A stretch of 64,000 bases of DNA from Sphingobium sp. D43FB (GCF_002312805.1 NZ_NMUA01000019.1:1-64000), one strand, 5' to 3'; shown: positions 8,062-16,859, counted from the first letter of the stretch. A program made the numbers and translations. Notes: a model not told the origin generated them from the sequence alone.

Positions 8062-9975
8062 ATGGCCAACCCCTTCCTCCGTCGCGCCACTGAATACGTC
8101 CGCGAGGACGAGTCCTTCCTGTCGATCGTCAGTCCGGCCCCGCTCACTACCTTCCTGGCTACCAGCCGAAACAAGGACGACATGTTCGAGGTGCCCGTCC
8201 GCATCATCGGCGCACCCGGCAGCGGTAAGACGATGCTCGCAACGCTCGCCGAGTTCCGCATGGTGGAGATGATCCTTAAGGACGAGACAAACCCAACTAA
8301 CCGCACGCTCGCGGACGCGCTAGCACAGGCGGGATTCCTCAAGGATGGAAAGCCGAACGTCGCCGCCGTCCGCGTGCCGATGGAATCGGAATACCGGGAC
8401 TTCTGGGAACTGCCCTACGAGCCGATTGTCAAGACGAAGCTCGCCTTCTGGCTAGTGCAGGCCCGCGCGATGCTCGGGCTCATTCGCAATCTTACGGCGA
8501 ACCGGACGCGCGGGATCGACGCGATCGAATTCATTCCCCGCGCCGACCATGAGGCCCATCTCGAGCAGATCGGTGGCCTCTCCGCGGCCGGCATCCGGGA
8601 TCGTGCGCTCGCCGTCCAGCGGGCGATCTATAAGGTCGGTGCCGGGCTCAGGGCTCCGAAGCTCGAGAGCCTGCCGATCGACGCCACAGCGCCCTACGCG
8701 CCCTTCGACGCCATCAGCCGGATCCGCATCGACTGGAACGGCGAAACGATCGAGATGAGCCCGCTCGTCATGCTCGATGACGTCCACGCCCTCCATCACG
8801 AGCAGTTGGAAGCCATGTTCGGCATGCTGTCCCACCGGGAGATGAAATTCGGACGCTGGATGATGATGCGGCTGGACGCCCTCAGCCCGGGAACGGTGAT
8901 GCGTTCCCACGGCGATCAGCCGACCCACAACCGTGCGCAGGGCCGCGACTTCGTCGACATCCGCATGCAGGGCGACGAGAAAAAGGACGCGTCGAAAAAG
9001 CAGTTCCGAACCATGGCGCGGGATATGGCGAAGCGGTACCTGCCGATGGTCGAAGGGCTCCGGAACCGCAATGCCACCGACATCGACCGGCTCGTCCCCA
9101 GTGAACCTCCGAAGCTGAGCACTGGCCAGTTGAAGGATCTCGAAAGCAGGGTCGGCAGGGACCAAGAGAAGCTCAAGATCGGCCCGAAACGCCGCAAGGA
9201 GATCGACGACATCGTCGACGACTTCATCAGGCGCACGAAGTCCTACGATGACGGGCCCGAGGTCGCAATGGCGATGAAGCGCATCCTGATGCATCGCTAC
9301 GCCGTCCGCATCGCCCGCTCGACGCCCTCGCTATTCGAAGAGATCGATCCCGACCCCAAGACGCCGCTAAAGGCCGACGCAGACGTCGCGCACGGCGCCC
9401 GCGTCCATCTACACCACGAATATAATCGCCCCCTGCACTACGGTGTCGACGAGATCTGCGACGCGAGCAACGAGAACGCAGAGGTGTTTCTACAGTTCGC
9501 GGGGGAACTCGTTGCCAATATCGAAACTAGGGCGATCCGGAATAATCCCTTAGCGCTGCCTGCCAAGGATCAGCAGTCGATTCTGCTGGAAAAAGCTAAG
9601 TCGATCATGGACTCTTGGGCCTTCCCGCACGCTAAGCGGGTCCGTCAGATGGTCGATGCCATCGGAGCCGACTGCAGGGCCGAATCCCTGCTGCCCAACG
9701 CCCCCCTCGGTGCGGGTGCAAATGCGATCGCTATCCTTGAGGAGGACATGGAGGCGATGTCGTTCGACGACGAGCTCGGCTCGGTCCTAAAATACGCGAT
9801 AGCGCACGGCGCCATCACAATTGAACGGAACTATGGGCAGGGCAGCAAGCTCTGGGCACTGATCGAACTCACCGGCACGGTTGGGCTCGTCTACGGGCTC
9901 ACCTTCAATCGGGGCGGCTTCCTTCCGCAGAAAATCGACTACCTACGCAAGGTATCGGGGCTGATCGATGCGTAA
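8062..9975 (+). CDS. ORC/CDC6-like AAA ATPase
   Basis: 637 residues from ATG 8062. RIIGAPGSGKTML (Walker A about residues 48-59) and LVMLDDVHALHHEQ (Walker B) define a P-loop AAA ATPase. A basic, charged middle region and a C-terminal part (KYAIAHGAITIERNYGQGSKLWALIEL) compatible with a winged helix fit an ORC/CDC6-like organisation, a family that in bacteria occurs beside PRTase-CE genes. Such STAND/ORC-like ATPases often act as the sensing or switching component of defence systems. The stop overlaps the next start by eight bases (ATGCGTAA). The ATPase assignment is secure; the subfamily and role are from memory and inference. Confidence 0.7.
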   Translation: MANPFLRRATEYVREDESFLSIVSPAPLTTFLATSRNKDDMFEVPVRIIGAPGSGKTMLATLAEFRMVEMILKDETNPTNRTLADALAQAGFLKDGKPNVAAVRVPMESEYRDFWELPYEPIVKTKLAFWLVQARAMLGLIRNLTANRTRGIDAIEFIPRADHEAHLEQIGGLSAAGIRDRALAVQRAIYKVGAGLRAPKLESLPIDATAPYAPFDAISRIRIDWNGETIEMSPLVMLDDVHALHHEQLEAMFGMLSHREMKFGRWMMMRLDALSPGTVMRSHGDQPTHNRAQGRDFVDIRMQGDEKKDASKKQFRTMARDMAKRYLPMVEGLRNRNATDIDRLVPSEPPKLSTGQLKDLESRVGRDQEKLKIGPKRRKEIDDIVDDFIRRTKSYDDGPEVAMAMKRILMHRYAVRIARSTPSLFEEIDPDPKTPLKADADVAHGARVHLHHEYNRPLHYGVDEICDASNENAEVFLQFAGELVANIETRAIRNNPLALPAKDQQSILLEKAKSIMDSWAFPHAKRVRQMVDAIGADCRAESLLPNAPLGAGANAIAILEEDMEAMSFDDELGSVLKYAIAHGAITIERNYGQGSKLWALIELTGTVGLVYGLTFNRGGFLPQKIDYLRKVSGLIDA

Positions 9976-11068
9976 GCACTGGGAAAACTGCATCACGAAT
10001 TTCGACGCTGCAGTCGATGACTTCGTCGCCGACTATTTCGCGGACTCGTCGCGTAATGTCCTGCTCGTCGCTGCGGCCGGGTTCGACCCCCGATCGCGCC
10101 GCATCTCGCAGATGCTTGCGGACACGCTCGGAACCCGACTGTCTGCGATCTACGTCCGCGAAGAGCGTCCAGGCGCGTCCGAGGCGCTCATTGAGCAGGC
10201 GAACGAGAACGAGGCGACCCTAAAGGGTATCGTCCCCAACTCCGACGTCATCAGCATCGAAGTCTTTGCTGAAGATGGGGCGCCGGTTGGCGGCTCCCGC
10301 ATCGTAGCGCGTCTGAACGAGCACCCCGTCGCCGACGTGGTGACCGACGTGATCCTCGATCTGAGCGCGCTCTCCATCGGGGTTGGCTTCCCGGCCGCGA
10401 GGATGCTGCTCGAAGATTGCGAAAGTGCTGCTAATCGCGCCTTCCATCTGATGATCGTCTCCAATCCCGAGATGGATGACAGGATATCGAGCATCCCATC
10501 GAGCCGGGCGGGATCGGTGAAGGGCTTCTCGCCGCCGATCGAGGACGACACCCACGGGCTCGCCCAGGTCTGGATCCCCCAGCTGGCCCGCGGACGCGCG
10601 CTGGCGCTGACCCAGATCGGCGCAGCGATCCCGTCACGGTACAAGATCTGTCCCCTCCTCCCATTCCCGGCCCGGAACCCACGTCGCGCCGACGATCTCC
10701 TCGCCGAATACCGCACGGAGCTCGTCGACGAGTGGGAGGTCGATCCACGCGATGTCGTCTATGCTTCAGAGCGGAACCCGCTCGATTGCTATCGGACACT
10801 TTCGACCCTGAAGACCCGCTTCGACCGGACGATGAAGGGGACCTACGAACCACGAATGGTCCTGTCGCCGGTGGGGAGCAAAGTGCTCGCTGCCGGCGCC
10901 CTTATGGCCGCGATCGAGCATGACATGGCGGTGCAGTATCTCGAAACCGAAACCTACCTATTCGACGATACCGTGATCGGACCCCACGAAGCGCCGGACA
11001 TGACCGTGCACCTAATCCTGTCCGGCCCGCTCTACGCGAGCTACGACGAACCGGCGCCGACGGAATGA
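9968..11068 (+). CDS. Unrecognised alpha/beta (Rossmann-like) protein
   Basis: 366 residues that I do not recognise. The N-terminal half alternates predicted strands and helices: NVLLVAAAGFDPRSRRI, LSAIYVREERPG and VVTDVILDLSALSIGVGFPAARML. These look like a nucleotide- or sugar-binding Rossmann-type fold with a GFDPR motif and a DLSALS motif. The C-terminal half has ILSPVGSKVLAAGAL-like segments of the same character (actual start of the segment is MVLSPVGSKVLA). There is no signal peptide or membrane segment. It overlaps its neighbours by 8 and 4 bases, so it should be made with the AAA ATPase and the SIS-HAD protein, probably in one complex or pathway. No function is claimed. Confidence 0.7.
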   Translation: MRKHWENCITNFDAAVDDFVADYFADSSRNVLLVAAAGFDPRSRRISQMLADTLGTRLSAIYVREERPGASEALIEQANENEATLKGIVPNSDVISIEVFAEDGAPVGGSRIVARLNEHPVADVVTDVILDLSALSIGVGFPAARMLLEDCESAANRAFHLMIVSNPEMDDRISSIPSSRAGSVKGFSPPIEDDTHGLAQVWIPQLARGRALALTQIGAAIPSRYKICPLLPFPARNPRRADDLLAEYRTELVDEWEVDPRDVVYASERNPLDCYRTLSTLKTRFDRTMKGTYEPRMVLSPVGSKVLAAGALMAAIEHDMAVQYLETETYLFDDTVIGPHEAPDMTVHLILSGPLYASYDEPAPTE

Positions 11069-13002
11069 CGACGCCCGTCCTCACCGCGAAGCTCGACGCC
11101 CTTCCCACTACGCTCGACCTGTTCCTGGCATACGATGCCGGGCCGCTCGCCGTCTCACTCGCGGACGGTGCCCGCCGCCACTCCCTCTCAATTGGATCCG
11201 GCGGCTCGGCGATCGCAGCCGAATATCTTGCGCGCTGCCGCGACACCCTCGGTCTTGGCCCGACGACCGTGCAAACGCCAATGCAGCTGGTGACCGATTA
11301 CCACGACCTCTCCGAGACCGATGTCTGGCTGTTCAGCGCCAGCGGCGACAATCCGGACGCCGCCGCAGCGTCGCAAGCCGTCTTCGACCGTAAGGCGCGG
11401 AAGGTTTATCTCGTAACCCGCAACACCGACGGATCGGCGGTACGCATCGTCGAGGGCGGAGGCGGCACCGTCCACATCGTGCCGGTCGCCGACCCGAAAG
11501 ACGGCTACCTCGCGACCCATTCGCTCATGTCCTCGGTCGTCGCGCTGCTCCTCGCCTGCGACGGGGCATCCCGAGACCCTCGAGGTGCCGCCCACCTGCT
11601 TGGTTCGCTCGCCTCCCGTCTCACGGAGATGCGAGATCCCGCTCATCGGGCGTCGATCGCTGCGCGTCTTTCGTCGCTGCGGCGGAGCGACACCGTCGTC
11701 ATTGCTGGCGATTCCCACCTGAGGCCTCTGTCCGTGCTGCTCGACACGTCGATTTGGGAGGCCTCGCTGTGCCATGTCCAGACAACGGACTTCCGCAACC
11801 TGGCGCATGGTCGCCATGGCTGGCTCCACCACCGGCAGGATGAGACGCTGGTCTTCGCGCTGACGGGTACGGACACCCGAGCGACTTGGAAGGCGATCAA
11901 CGATCTCCTTCCGCCTTCGCTTCGCCGGCATGCAGTCGATCAGCGGTCGTGCGGCCGCCTCGACAACGCGCTCGCGATGATCGACGGGCTCGGCATCATA
12001 GAAGCGATGGGGACCATTCTGGGGATAGACCCCGGGAAGCCGGGCATCGGCGAATTCGGCCGCGCGATATACGACGACCACTCGCTAGCCGATCTCGCCC
12101 AGGCCCTGCCTCCGAATGTGCGGCACAAGCGGGCGGCCATCGCGAAATCCGACTCCCACGATCCCGCGGACGATCCTCTCCACCTGATCGGTCGGGAGCG
12201 CCTGCGGGCGCTGGCCGAGGCGGACATCGGCGGTGCTGTCTTCGATTACGACGGAACGATCGTGACGACCGCCGGCCGCTACTCCGCGCCCGACAAGGAG
12301 ATCGCCGACGAATTGATCAGACTGCACAAGGCCGGCCTCAGGATCGGGTTCGCGACGGGCCGCGGCGGTTCGGCGGGGGAAGAACTGAGGAAGATCCTGC
12401 CCGCCGACATGCTGCCGTCGATCCCGATCGGCTACTACAACGGCGGTCATCTCCGCACGGCGGATGTCGACGTCGACGAGGATCGCGCACCGGCGGACTC
12501 GGCAATCACCGAGACCGCAGCCTGGCTCAATGAGCGAAGCGATCTCTTTCTTTGCCACAGCTTCAAGCACCGAGAGGTGCAGATCACCGTCGACATGGAC
12601 AAGCTGCGCTATCCCTACCGCTTCCCCGTCGACTTCGAAGGCTGCGCGCCGTTCGCGGCCGGCCTGGTCCGCATCATGGGATCGGGCCACAGCTACGACA
12701 TTGTTCCGGCGGCATCGAGCAAGCTTTCCGTCGTCCAAGCGATTAAGGCCGAGCTGCCCGTCGGCTTGGAAATACTCTGCTTCGGGGACAGCGGATCTAG
12801 ACCGGGGAATGATCACGCGCTTCTCTCCCATCCCTACGGCATCAGCGTCGGGGACGTGTGCGGCGCGGCGAACGGTTGCTGGTCTCTGTTCGGTGCAGGC
12901 TCAGTAGGTCCAGAGGCACTTCTCACCATCCTGCGAGCTCTGTTACCATCGGACGTCGGAAGGATTCGCGTCGATTTCGGATCGCTCGGTCTCGACAGAT
13001 GA
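11065..13002 (+). CDS. SIS domain - HAD hydrolase fusion protein
   Basis: 645 residues. The N-terminal half is a sugar isomerase (SIS) domain: SIGSGGSAIAAEYLA and LFSASGDNPDAAAAS are phosphosugar-binding loops, with a second half-domain near 210-330. The C-terminal part is a HAD-superfamily phosphatase: motif I FDYDGTIV at about 393-400, motif II in FATGRGGS, and motif IV CFGDSGSRPGND at about 572-583, with a Cof-type cap between. The fusion could isomerise or recognise a phosphorylated sugar and then dephosphorylate it. It starts in an ATGA overlap and lies 19 bases before the PfkB kinase gene, which would supply the opposing phosphorylation. Domain calls are firm; the substrate is unknown. 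Confidence 0.85.
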   Translation: MTTPVLTAKLDALPTTLDLFLAYDAGPLAVSLADGARRHSLSIGSGGSAIAAEYLARCRDTLGLGPTTVQTPMQLVTDYHDLSETDVWLFSASGDNPDAAAASQAVFDRKARKVYLVTRNTDGSAVRIVEGGGGTVHIVPVADPKDGYLATHSLMSSVVALLLACDGASRDPRGAAHLLGSLASRLTEMRDPAHRASIAARLSSLRRSDTVVIAGDSHLRPLSVLLDTSIWEASLCHVQTTDFRNLAHGRHGWLHHRQDETLVFALTGTDTRATWKAINDLLPPSLRRHAVDQRSCGRLDNALAMIDGLGIIEAMGTILGIDPGKPGIGEFGRAIYDDHSLADLAQALPPNVRHKRAAIAKSDSHDPADDPLHLIGRERLRALAEADIGGAVFDYDGTIVTTAGRYSAPDKEIADELIRLHKAGLRIGFATGRGGSAGEELRKILPADMLPSIPIGYYNGGHLRTADVDVDEDRAPADSAITETAAWLNERSDLFLCHSFKHREVQITVDMDKLRYPYRFPVDFEGCAPFAAGLVRIMGSGHSYDIVPAASSKLSVVQAIKAELPVGLEILCFGDSGSRPGNDHALLSHPYGISVGDVCGAANGCWSLFGAGSVGPEALLTILRALLPSDVGRIRVDFGSLGLDR

Positions 13003-13021
13003 CAATGAATGAGTACATAAT

Positions 13022-13966
13022 GTGAACATGCACGACTTGCCCCTCTACCTCGACTATCGCGTCGACGTCGCCGGTACTGGGTTCGCGGTGCTCGACCGCA
13101 TCTACGCCGATGGCGATCTCTTCGACGAGGCATTGGGCGGCTCGTGCGGGAACGTGCTCGTGTCCCTGGCGATGCTCCATCGCCATGTTGCACCCGTCTT
13201 GGCGCTCGGAAACGATGATGCGGGCTACAGACTAATCGACGAGTTCGTCCAGGCTGGCGCCACCACGCGGTTCATCACCCGACGCGCCGACCTTCGGTCG
13301 CCCGTGCTCACGCAGGAGCTCAACACCGCATTGGGCCAGCACGAATTCAGCTTCGTGTGCCCGGAGACGCACGAGGAGCTACCGCGATACGAGCCGATCG
13401 GCCACGCCGAAGTCGCCTCCGCGCTAAACATGCTGTCACGATGCTCGATCTTTTACGCTGACCGGCTATCGGACAGCATCCTTGAGGCAATGAGGACGGC
13501 GGGTGCGGCGGGTGCGGTCATCTTCTTCGAGCCGTCCGACTTCGAGGAAGGCGAACTCTTCGAGGAGGCCCTGCAGCTCGTGACGGTTCTGAAATACTCA
13601 GAGGACAGGCTCGGCGACCGTCTGGCGGACCGCCTTCACGACTGCGTCCGAATTGTTACCTATGGTGCTGCGGGCCTCGAGGTGCGTGATAGCGGAGGGA
13701 CCATCTGGTGCGACGCGATCGACGCGCCCACGGTCCTGGACACATGCGGTTCGGGAGACATGGTCAGCGTCGGCGTGATCGACTGGATCCTCACCAACGA
13801 CTTCGGTACTTCCAGTCTCAAGGCTGCGGACTTGCTCGAAGGGATCGTCGCGGGTCAGCGCCTCGCGGCCGAGAACTGCGCCTACGCCGGCGCCCGGGGC
13901 CTTTTCAAGAAGCGGGGCGCCGGCTTCGTCCGCGAAATCCTGAACAGCCGCTCCGCGATCTACTGA
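13022..13966 (+). CDS. PfkB-family carbohydrate/nucleoside kinase
   Basis: 314 residues, normal for the ribokinase/PfkB family. GGSCGNVLVSLAML is the N-terminal substrate-binding signature and D240-TCGSGD-246 (DTCGSGDM) is the C-terminal anion-hole motif with the catalytic Asp; the usual GAGD is GSGD here. The family phosphorylates sugars, nucleosides and related alcohols with ATP. Start GTG 13022 is followed in frame by ATG 13028, an equal candidate. With the upstream PRTase and SIS-HAD genes it completes a set of enzymes acting on phosphorylated ribose- or sugar-type compounds. The substrate is unknown. Confidence 0.85.
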   Translation: MNMHDLPLYLDYRVDVAGTGFAVLDRIYADGDLFDEALGGSCGNVLVSLAMLHRHVAPVLALGNDDAGYRLIDEFVQAGATTRFITRRADLRSPVLTQELNTALGQHEFSFVCPETHEELPRYEPIGHAEVASALNMLSRCSIFYADRLSDSILEAMRTAGAAGAVIFFEPSDFEEGELFEEALQLVTVLKYSEDRLGDRLADRLHDCVRIVTYGAAGLEVRDSGGTIWCDAIDAPTVLDTCGSGDMVSVGVIDWILTNDFGTSSLKAADLLEGIVAGQRLAAENCAYAGARGLFKKRGAGFVREILNSRSAIY

Positions 13967-13973
13967 CTGGGAT

Positions 13974-14465
13974 TCACTCCGCCGCCACGAGATAGGTGTC
14001 GGCGCCCGCGCCCTGATCGCGGAGCGCCGCGCGAAGTTCCATCAACAGCTCCCCGAGCATGTTCCGGCCGACTCCATTGACCTCGCCCCATAGACGATTG
14101 ACCTCGTTGTCGACGGTCGCCGTCTCCACGAGTCTCGCCTCGCCTGTTCCGAGAAGCAGATCGAGAAGATCGGGGTGCTGCGTGAACTTCGCCCGCAGCA
14201 CGGCCCGCATGCGATCAAACTTTGAGGTCGACCAGCCCGGGGCTACATCCCAGTAGTAGAGACCGTGTGCCGCCATCGCCAGAAGCGCCGGCGACGGTGC
14301 CTCCATGAGCCATTTCCGCACCGCCGGCTTACGCGCTTTGCCCGCCTGATAGGCGTGCTCGCTGGTAGCGAACGTCTCACCCTCGAATTCAATCTCGCGC
14401 CGATAGAGGTTGCTGAATGCACCGAAGGGCTTCTCGCTGGCCCGGTAAAATCGGATATCGTCCAT
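13974..14465 (-). CDS. NADAR-family protein (YbiA-like)
   Basis: 163 residues from ATG 14465, preceded by AAGGAA. FYRASEKPFGAFSNLY, TSEHAYQAGKA, LVETATVDNEVNRLWGEV and GRNMLGELLMELR match the conserved blocks of the NADAR/YbiA family. Characterised NADAR proteins cleave N-glycosidic bonds in riboflavin intermediates or remove ADP-ribose from guanine in DNA. It faces the five-gene PRTase operon tail to tail with only seven bases between stops and diverges from an XRE regulator over 34 bases. The context suggests that it processes or detoxifies an ADP-ribosyl or ribosyl product of the operon; this is inference. Confidence 0.85.
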   Translation of the reverse strand: MDDIRFYRASEKPFGAFSNLYRREIEFEGETFATSEHAYQAGKARKPAVRKWLMEAPSPALLAMAAHGLYYWDVAPGWSTSKFDRMRAVLRAKFTQHPDLLDLLLGTGEARLVETATVDNEVNRLWGEVNGVGRNMLGELLMELRAALRDQGAGADTYLVAAE

Positions 14466-14477
14466 CGATAGTTCCTT

Positions 14478-14487
14478 GCAAATTTGC
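14478..14487. promoter_or_regulatory. Palindrome GCAAATTTGC, candidate operator
   Basis: A perfect 10-bp palindrome sits in the 34-bp gap between the NADAR gene and the divergent XRE regulator. It is next to the NADAR ribosome site (the reverse of 14471-14477). A repressor bound here could control both genes. The palindrome is seen; the binding is inferred. Confidence 0.35.
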
Positions 14488-14499
14488 TTGTAATAATAC

Positions 14500-14901
14500 A
14501 TGCTAATTCGCATGAAGCCGACATGCAAGCAATTAAATGAGCTCCACAAGCGGATTTCCAGAAAATACGCGAAGAGCAAGCTGAGCAAAGCTGATCTGGG
14601 CAGATTAGCGAACGTCCATCCAAGTCAGGTTGGCCGGATATGCGCGGGTGACTTTAAGACAATTAGCAATAATGTCGTGCAGATCTGCAAGGTCCTCAAG
14701 GTGAATGTGCCTAAAGTCGACGAAGAGATCGAGATGGATACTGAGTGGGCGAAAGCGAATGCCAGTCTGCGTCGGATTTGGGACCACACCCCCGAGGGAG
14801 CCGCGGTCATCAGGCGCGTCTTGGATGCCATTGCAGATTTGCGCTTGCCCGAAGCCGGTGAAGCCGACGGTCCCGAAGCCCAGATTGCCTTTTCCGCCTG
14901 A
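14500..14901 (+). CDS. XRE-type helix-turn-helix regulator
   Basis: 133 residues from ATG 14500; ATG 14512 is an in-frame alternative and neither has a clear ribosome site. KLSKADLGRLANVHPSQVGR followed by CAGDFKTISNNVVQICKVLKV (about residues 27-69) is a Cro/C1-type helix-turn-helix. The acidic C-terminal tail has no recognised domain. It is divergent from the NADAR gene with an almost absent intergenic region, as for an autoregulator of the adjacent cassette. Base composition is more AT-rich in the first third than in the operon. It is likely the local switch of the island. Confidence 0.8.
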   Translation: MLIRMKPTCKQLNELHKRISRKYAKSKLSKADLGRLANVHPSQVGRICAGDFKTISNNVVQICKVLKVNVPKVDEEIEMDTEWAKANASLRRIWDHTPEGAAVIRRVLDAIADLRLPEAGEADGPEAQIAFSA

Positions 14902-15348
14902 AACGATAGCGGAGATAGCGTCACCGTCAGCGCACTTTCTCGACCTGCACGAGCACAGTGCGGCATCACAGCATGAACGGACGAGTGAAATTCCTGCGCT
15001 TATTTCTTGAGCGGGCAGTCCGATCCAGCCGAATTTCTCCGATCCGCACTACATGGACAAGTGCCAGATGTTGGGTTCGGTTTTAGGGAAGCAGGATGAC
15101 GATAATTGGGTGCAAAGTGGACATTGCAGCTCGCACGTAGAGAGTCGGCTATTCACTTGGCACCGTCCCGAAGCGGACCAACCAGAATGGCCCACTTATG
15201 CATTCACCCCACTCCCATTTGAAACCCTTAACCTGCGCGCAAAGATGCGGCATACCCAGATCGTCGTGCCATTTCGCGGCACGCTGCAACAGGCCCAACC
15301 CACTGACCAGGCCCCGAATACACGGAAGAATGCGGTATAAAGTCCAGC
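14902..15348. other. Spacer without a convincing gene
   Basis: Nearly 450 bases between the island regulator and the next reverse gene. A 95-codon forward frame (15053-15340) has no ribosome site, no domain and unusual composition, so I do not call it. The stretch looks like eroded DNA at the border of the island. Confidence 0.5.
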
Positions 15349-15924
15349 TCAAATATCGGGGCTAAGGCAACGACCTCGTTCCCACAGCCAGGCTTCAATC
15401 TCGGCAAGAGTGACCTTGCCCGAATTGCCTACATTCATTATTTTCCCGCGCGTCAACGTTGCAACCCGCTCCGGAAGTAGCCGGTCGCGCTCGGCAGGGT
15501 CCGCTTCCGGCTCGATGACTAAATATCGTAACACGTTATTGGCCCGACCTGACAATGCGGCACGGTTGGTTTGAATAGCTTCCTCCCGGGTACGCAACTC
15601 CTCACGTGACATGATATCGCGCACCCGGCCGATGCTGATCCCAAATGCTGCGGCAATTTCGCGCTGTTTCATGCCTTTGGCTTTCATGGCAATCATACGC
15701 TTTCCGCGCTCCTCTGCATCACTTGGCTTCTGTCTGGGTTGCCGCATCGCAGGGCGTTTCACCTCGATTACGCGAACACCGTCCCAGAAGCGGACGGTGT
15801 CCAACGACTCATATCTGATCGCATCCATTGCCCATGTTTTCGCAGCGTCAACATCTGGCAGATCAACCAGCCTCATCGATGACTCGCCCTCGGCGGAAAC
15901 TAGATAAAATGCAAAGGCAGGCAC
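15349..15924 (-). CDS. Helix-turn-helix protein of unknown role
   Basis: 191 residues from GTG 15924, six bases after a strong GGAGGAC site. The centre (GMKQREIAAAFGISIGRVRDI) reads as a sigma-70 region 4-like or resolvase-like helix-turn-helix with basic flanks. The N-terminal 60 residues (FAFYLVSAEGESSMRLVDLP) and the C-terminal part (GKIMNVGNSGKVTLAEIEAWLWERG) are unknown. It lies just beyond the end of the conjugation operon on the same strand and could be a transfer or maintenance regulator. The function is unproven. Confidence 0.65.
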   Translation of the reverse strand: MPAFAFYLVSAEGESSMRLVDLPDVDAAKTWAMDAIRYESLDTVRFWDGVRVIEVKRPAMRQPRQKPSDAEERGKRMIAMKAKGMKQREIAAAFGISIGRVRDIMSREELRTREEAIQTNRAALSGRANNVLRYLVIEPEADPAERDRLLPERVATLTRGKIMNVGNSGKVTLAEIEAWLWERGRCLSPDI

Positions 15925-16102
15925 AAGTTCGTCCTCCGGAAAGACCGTGATTTTCAGATAAAATCATTCCGTCGGCAAGATCGCAATTGCACCGCCGTAC
16001 GGCGCAAAGATACGCCGACACAAGCAAGGAATAGCAGCACATTTGCCGCAACATTCGGCCGACAATGGTTCATCTGATATTGAAACGGCTGACAAGCAAA
16101 CC

Positions 16103-16273
16103 TCATTCGCACGATTTGGGCGGGACGTCCGTGCGCTTTTCTCGCTGCTGTCGCTCTTGATCAAGTTCACGCGCGATCTGACGGCCCAGGAGGCGCGCAA
16201 GTCGTAGGATGGCGGCATCCGCTTCGGTGGAAAGACGGGGAGGCGCATCTCGATTGGGCCGCTTCTTCTTCAT
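16103..16273 (-). CDS. Small basic helical protein, 56 residues
   Basis: A short reverse gene reading from ATG 16273 to TGA 16103. It begins MKKKRPNRDAPPRLSTEADA and continues with AILRLARLLGRQIARELDQE, a strongly amphipathic helix rich in Arg. Codon use matches real genes in this region. Similar small proteins are, as I recall, often found upstream of serine recombinases in sphingomonads, but no recombinase follows here. It may be the surviving partner of a lost recombinase. Existence is moderately supported; function unknown. Confidence 0.55.
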   Translation of the reverse strand: MKKKRPNRDAPPRLSTEADAAILRLARLLGRQIARELDQERQQREKRTDVPPKSCE

Positions 16274-16464
16274 CGCGGCCGTGTCCAGGATTTGAAGTGT
16301 GCCCAGTTGTTAGAACCGTAAAACAAAGCTCGATGGAGGGCAGGAGGAAAGGAGGGGGCAGGAGTCTTGCGGTGGCCATGGACGATCGGTCCACGGTGAC
16401 CAGGGCGGATCGGTTTCCAATCGGATGAACCTGTGCTATTTTTCCAGATGGAAAGGCTCTGCAA

Positions 16465-16857
16465 ATGCAGGATGTTGATCACGTTGAGCAGACAGATGAG
16501 GCAGGCTCGCCATCGCCGCGCGCTGCCGATTGGTTTTGGCGACCATGGTACGCGAAGCTCTACTGGGTAACGGCGCTGCTTTACTGGATTGGCCTCGAGA
16601 TCATGATAGCCATCCCCTATGACCGGATTAATACGTCCGTGGCCAACACCATGGTGTTGCTCATCCTCATCTTCAATCCCATCACGGTCGTAGCGGTTCT
16701 CGGCTATGGTTTCTTGAAAGCGAAGGTTGCTTGCGGAGAATGGGTGATCGTGCCGGGACCGGCTTCGCAAAGGCCAGTCATGGATCCCTATACCGATCCA
16801 TCCGATCCGAGATCGGGCGATATGCACTTTCGACACATCGGCGTGATCCAGGACTGA
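16465..16857 (+). CDS. Small inner-membrane protein, hypothetical
   Basis: 130 residues from ATG 16465, preceded by GGAAAGG. Two hydrophobic segments (LYWVTALLYWIGLEIMIAI and VANTMVLLILIFNPITVVAVLG) predict two membrane passes, with soluble N- and C-terminal tails. No family is recognised. It is the only forward gene beside the reverse conjugation operon and converges on traG with just two bases between the stop codons, so no classical terminator fits there. A link to the conjugative element, for example exclusion or regulation, is possible but speculative. Confidence 0.6.
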   Translation: MQDVDHVEQTDEAGSPSPRAADWFWRPWYAKLYWVTALLYWIGLEIMIAIPYDRINTSVANTMVLLILIFNPITVVAVLGYGFLKAKVACGEWVIVPGPASQRPVMDPYTDPSDPRSGDMHFRHIGVIQD

Positions 16858-16859
16858 TA

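Noticed and set aside
15053..15340. 95-codon forward frame
   Set aside because: No ribosome site, no homology I recognise, and composition unlike neighbouring genes; left as spacer.
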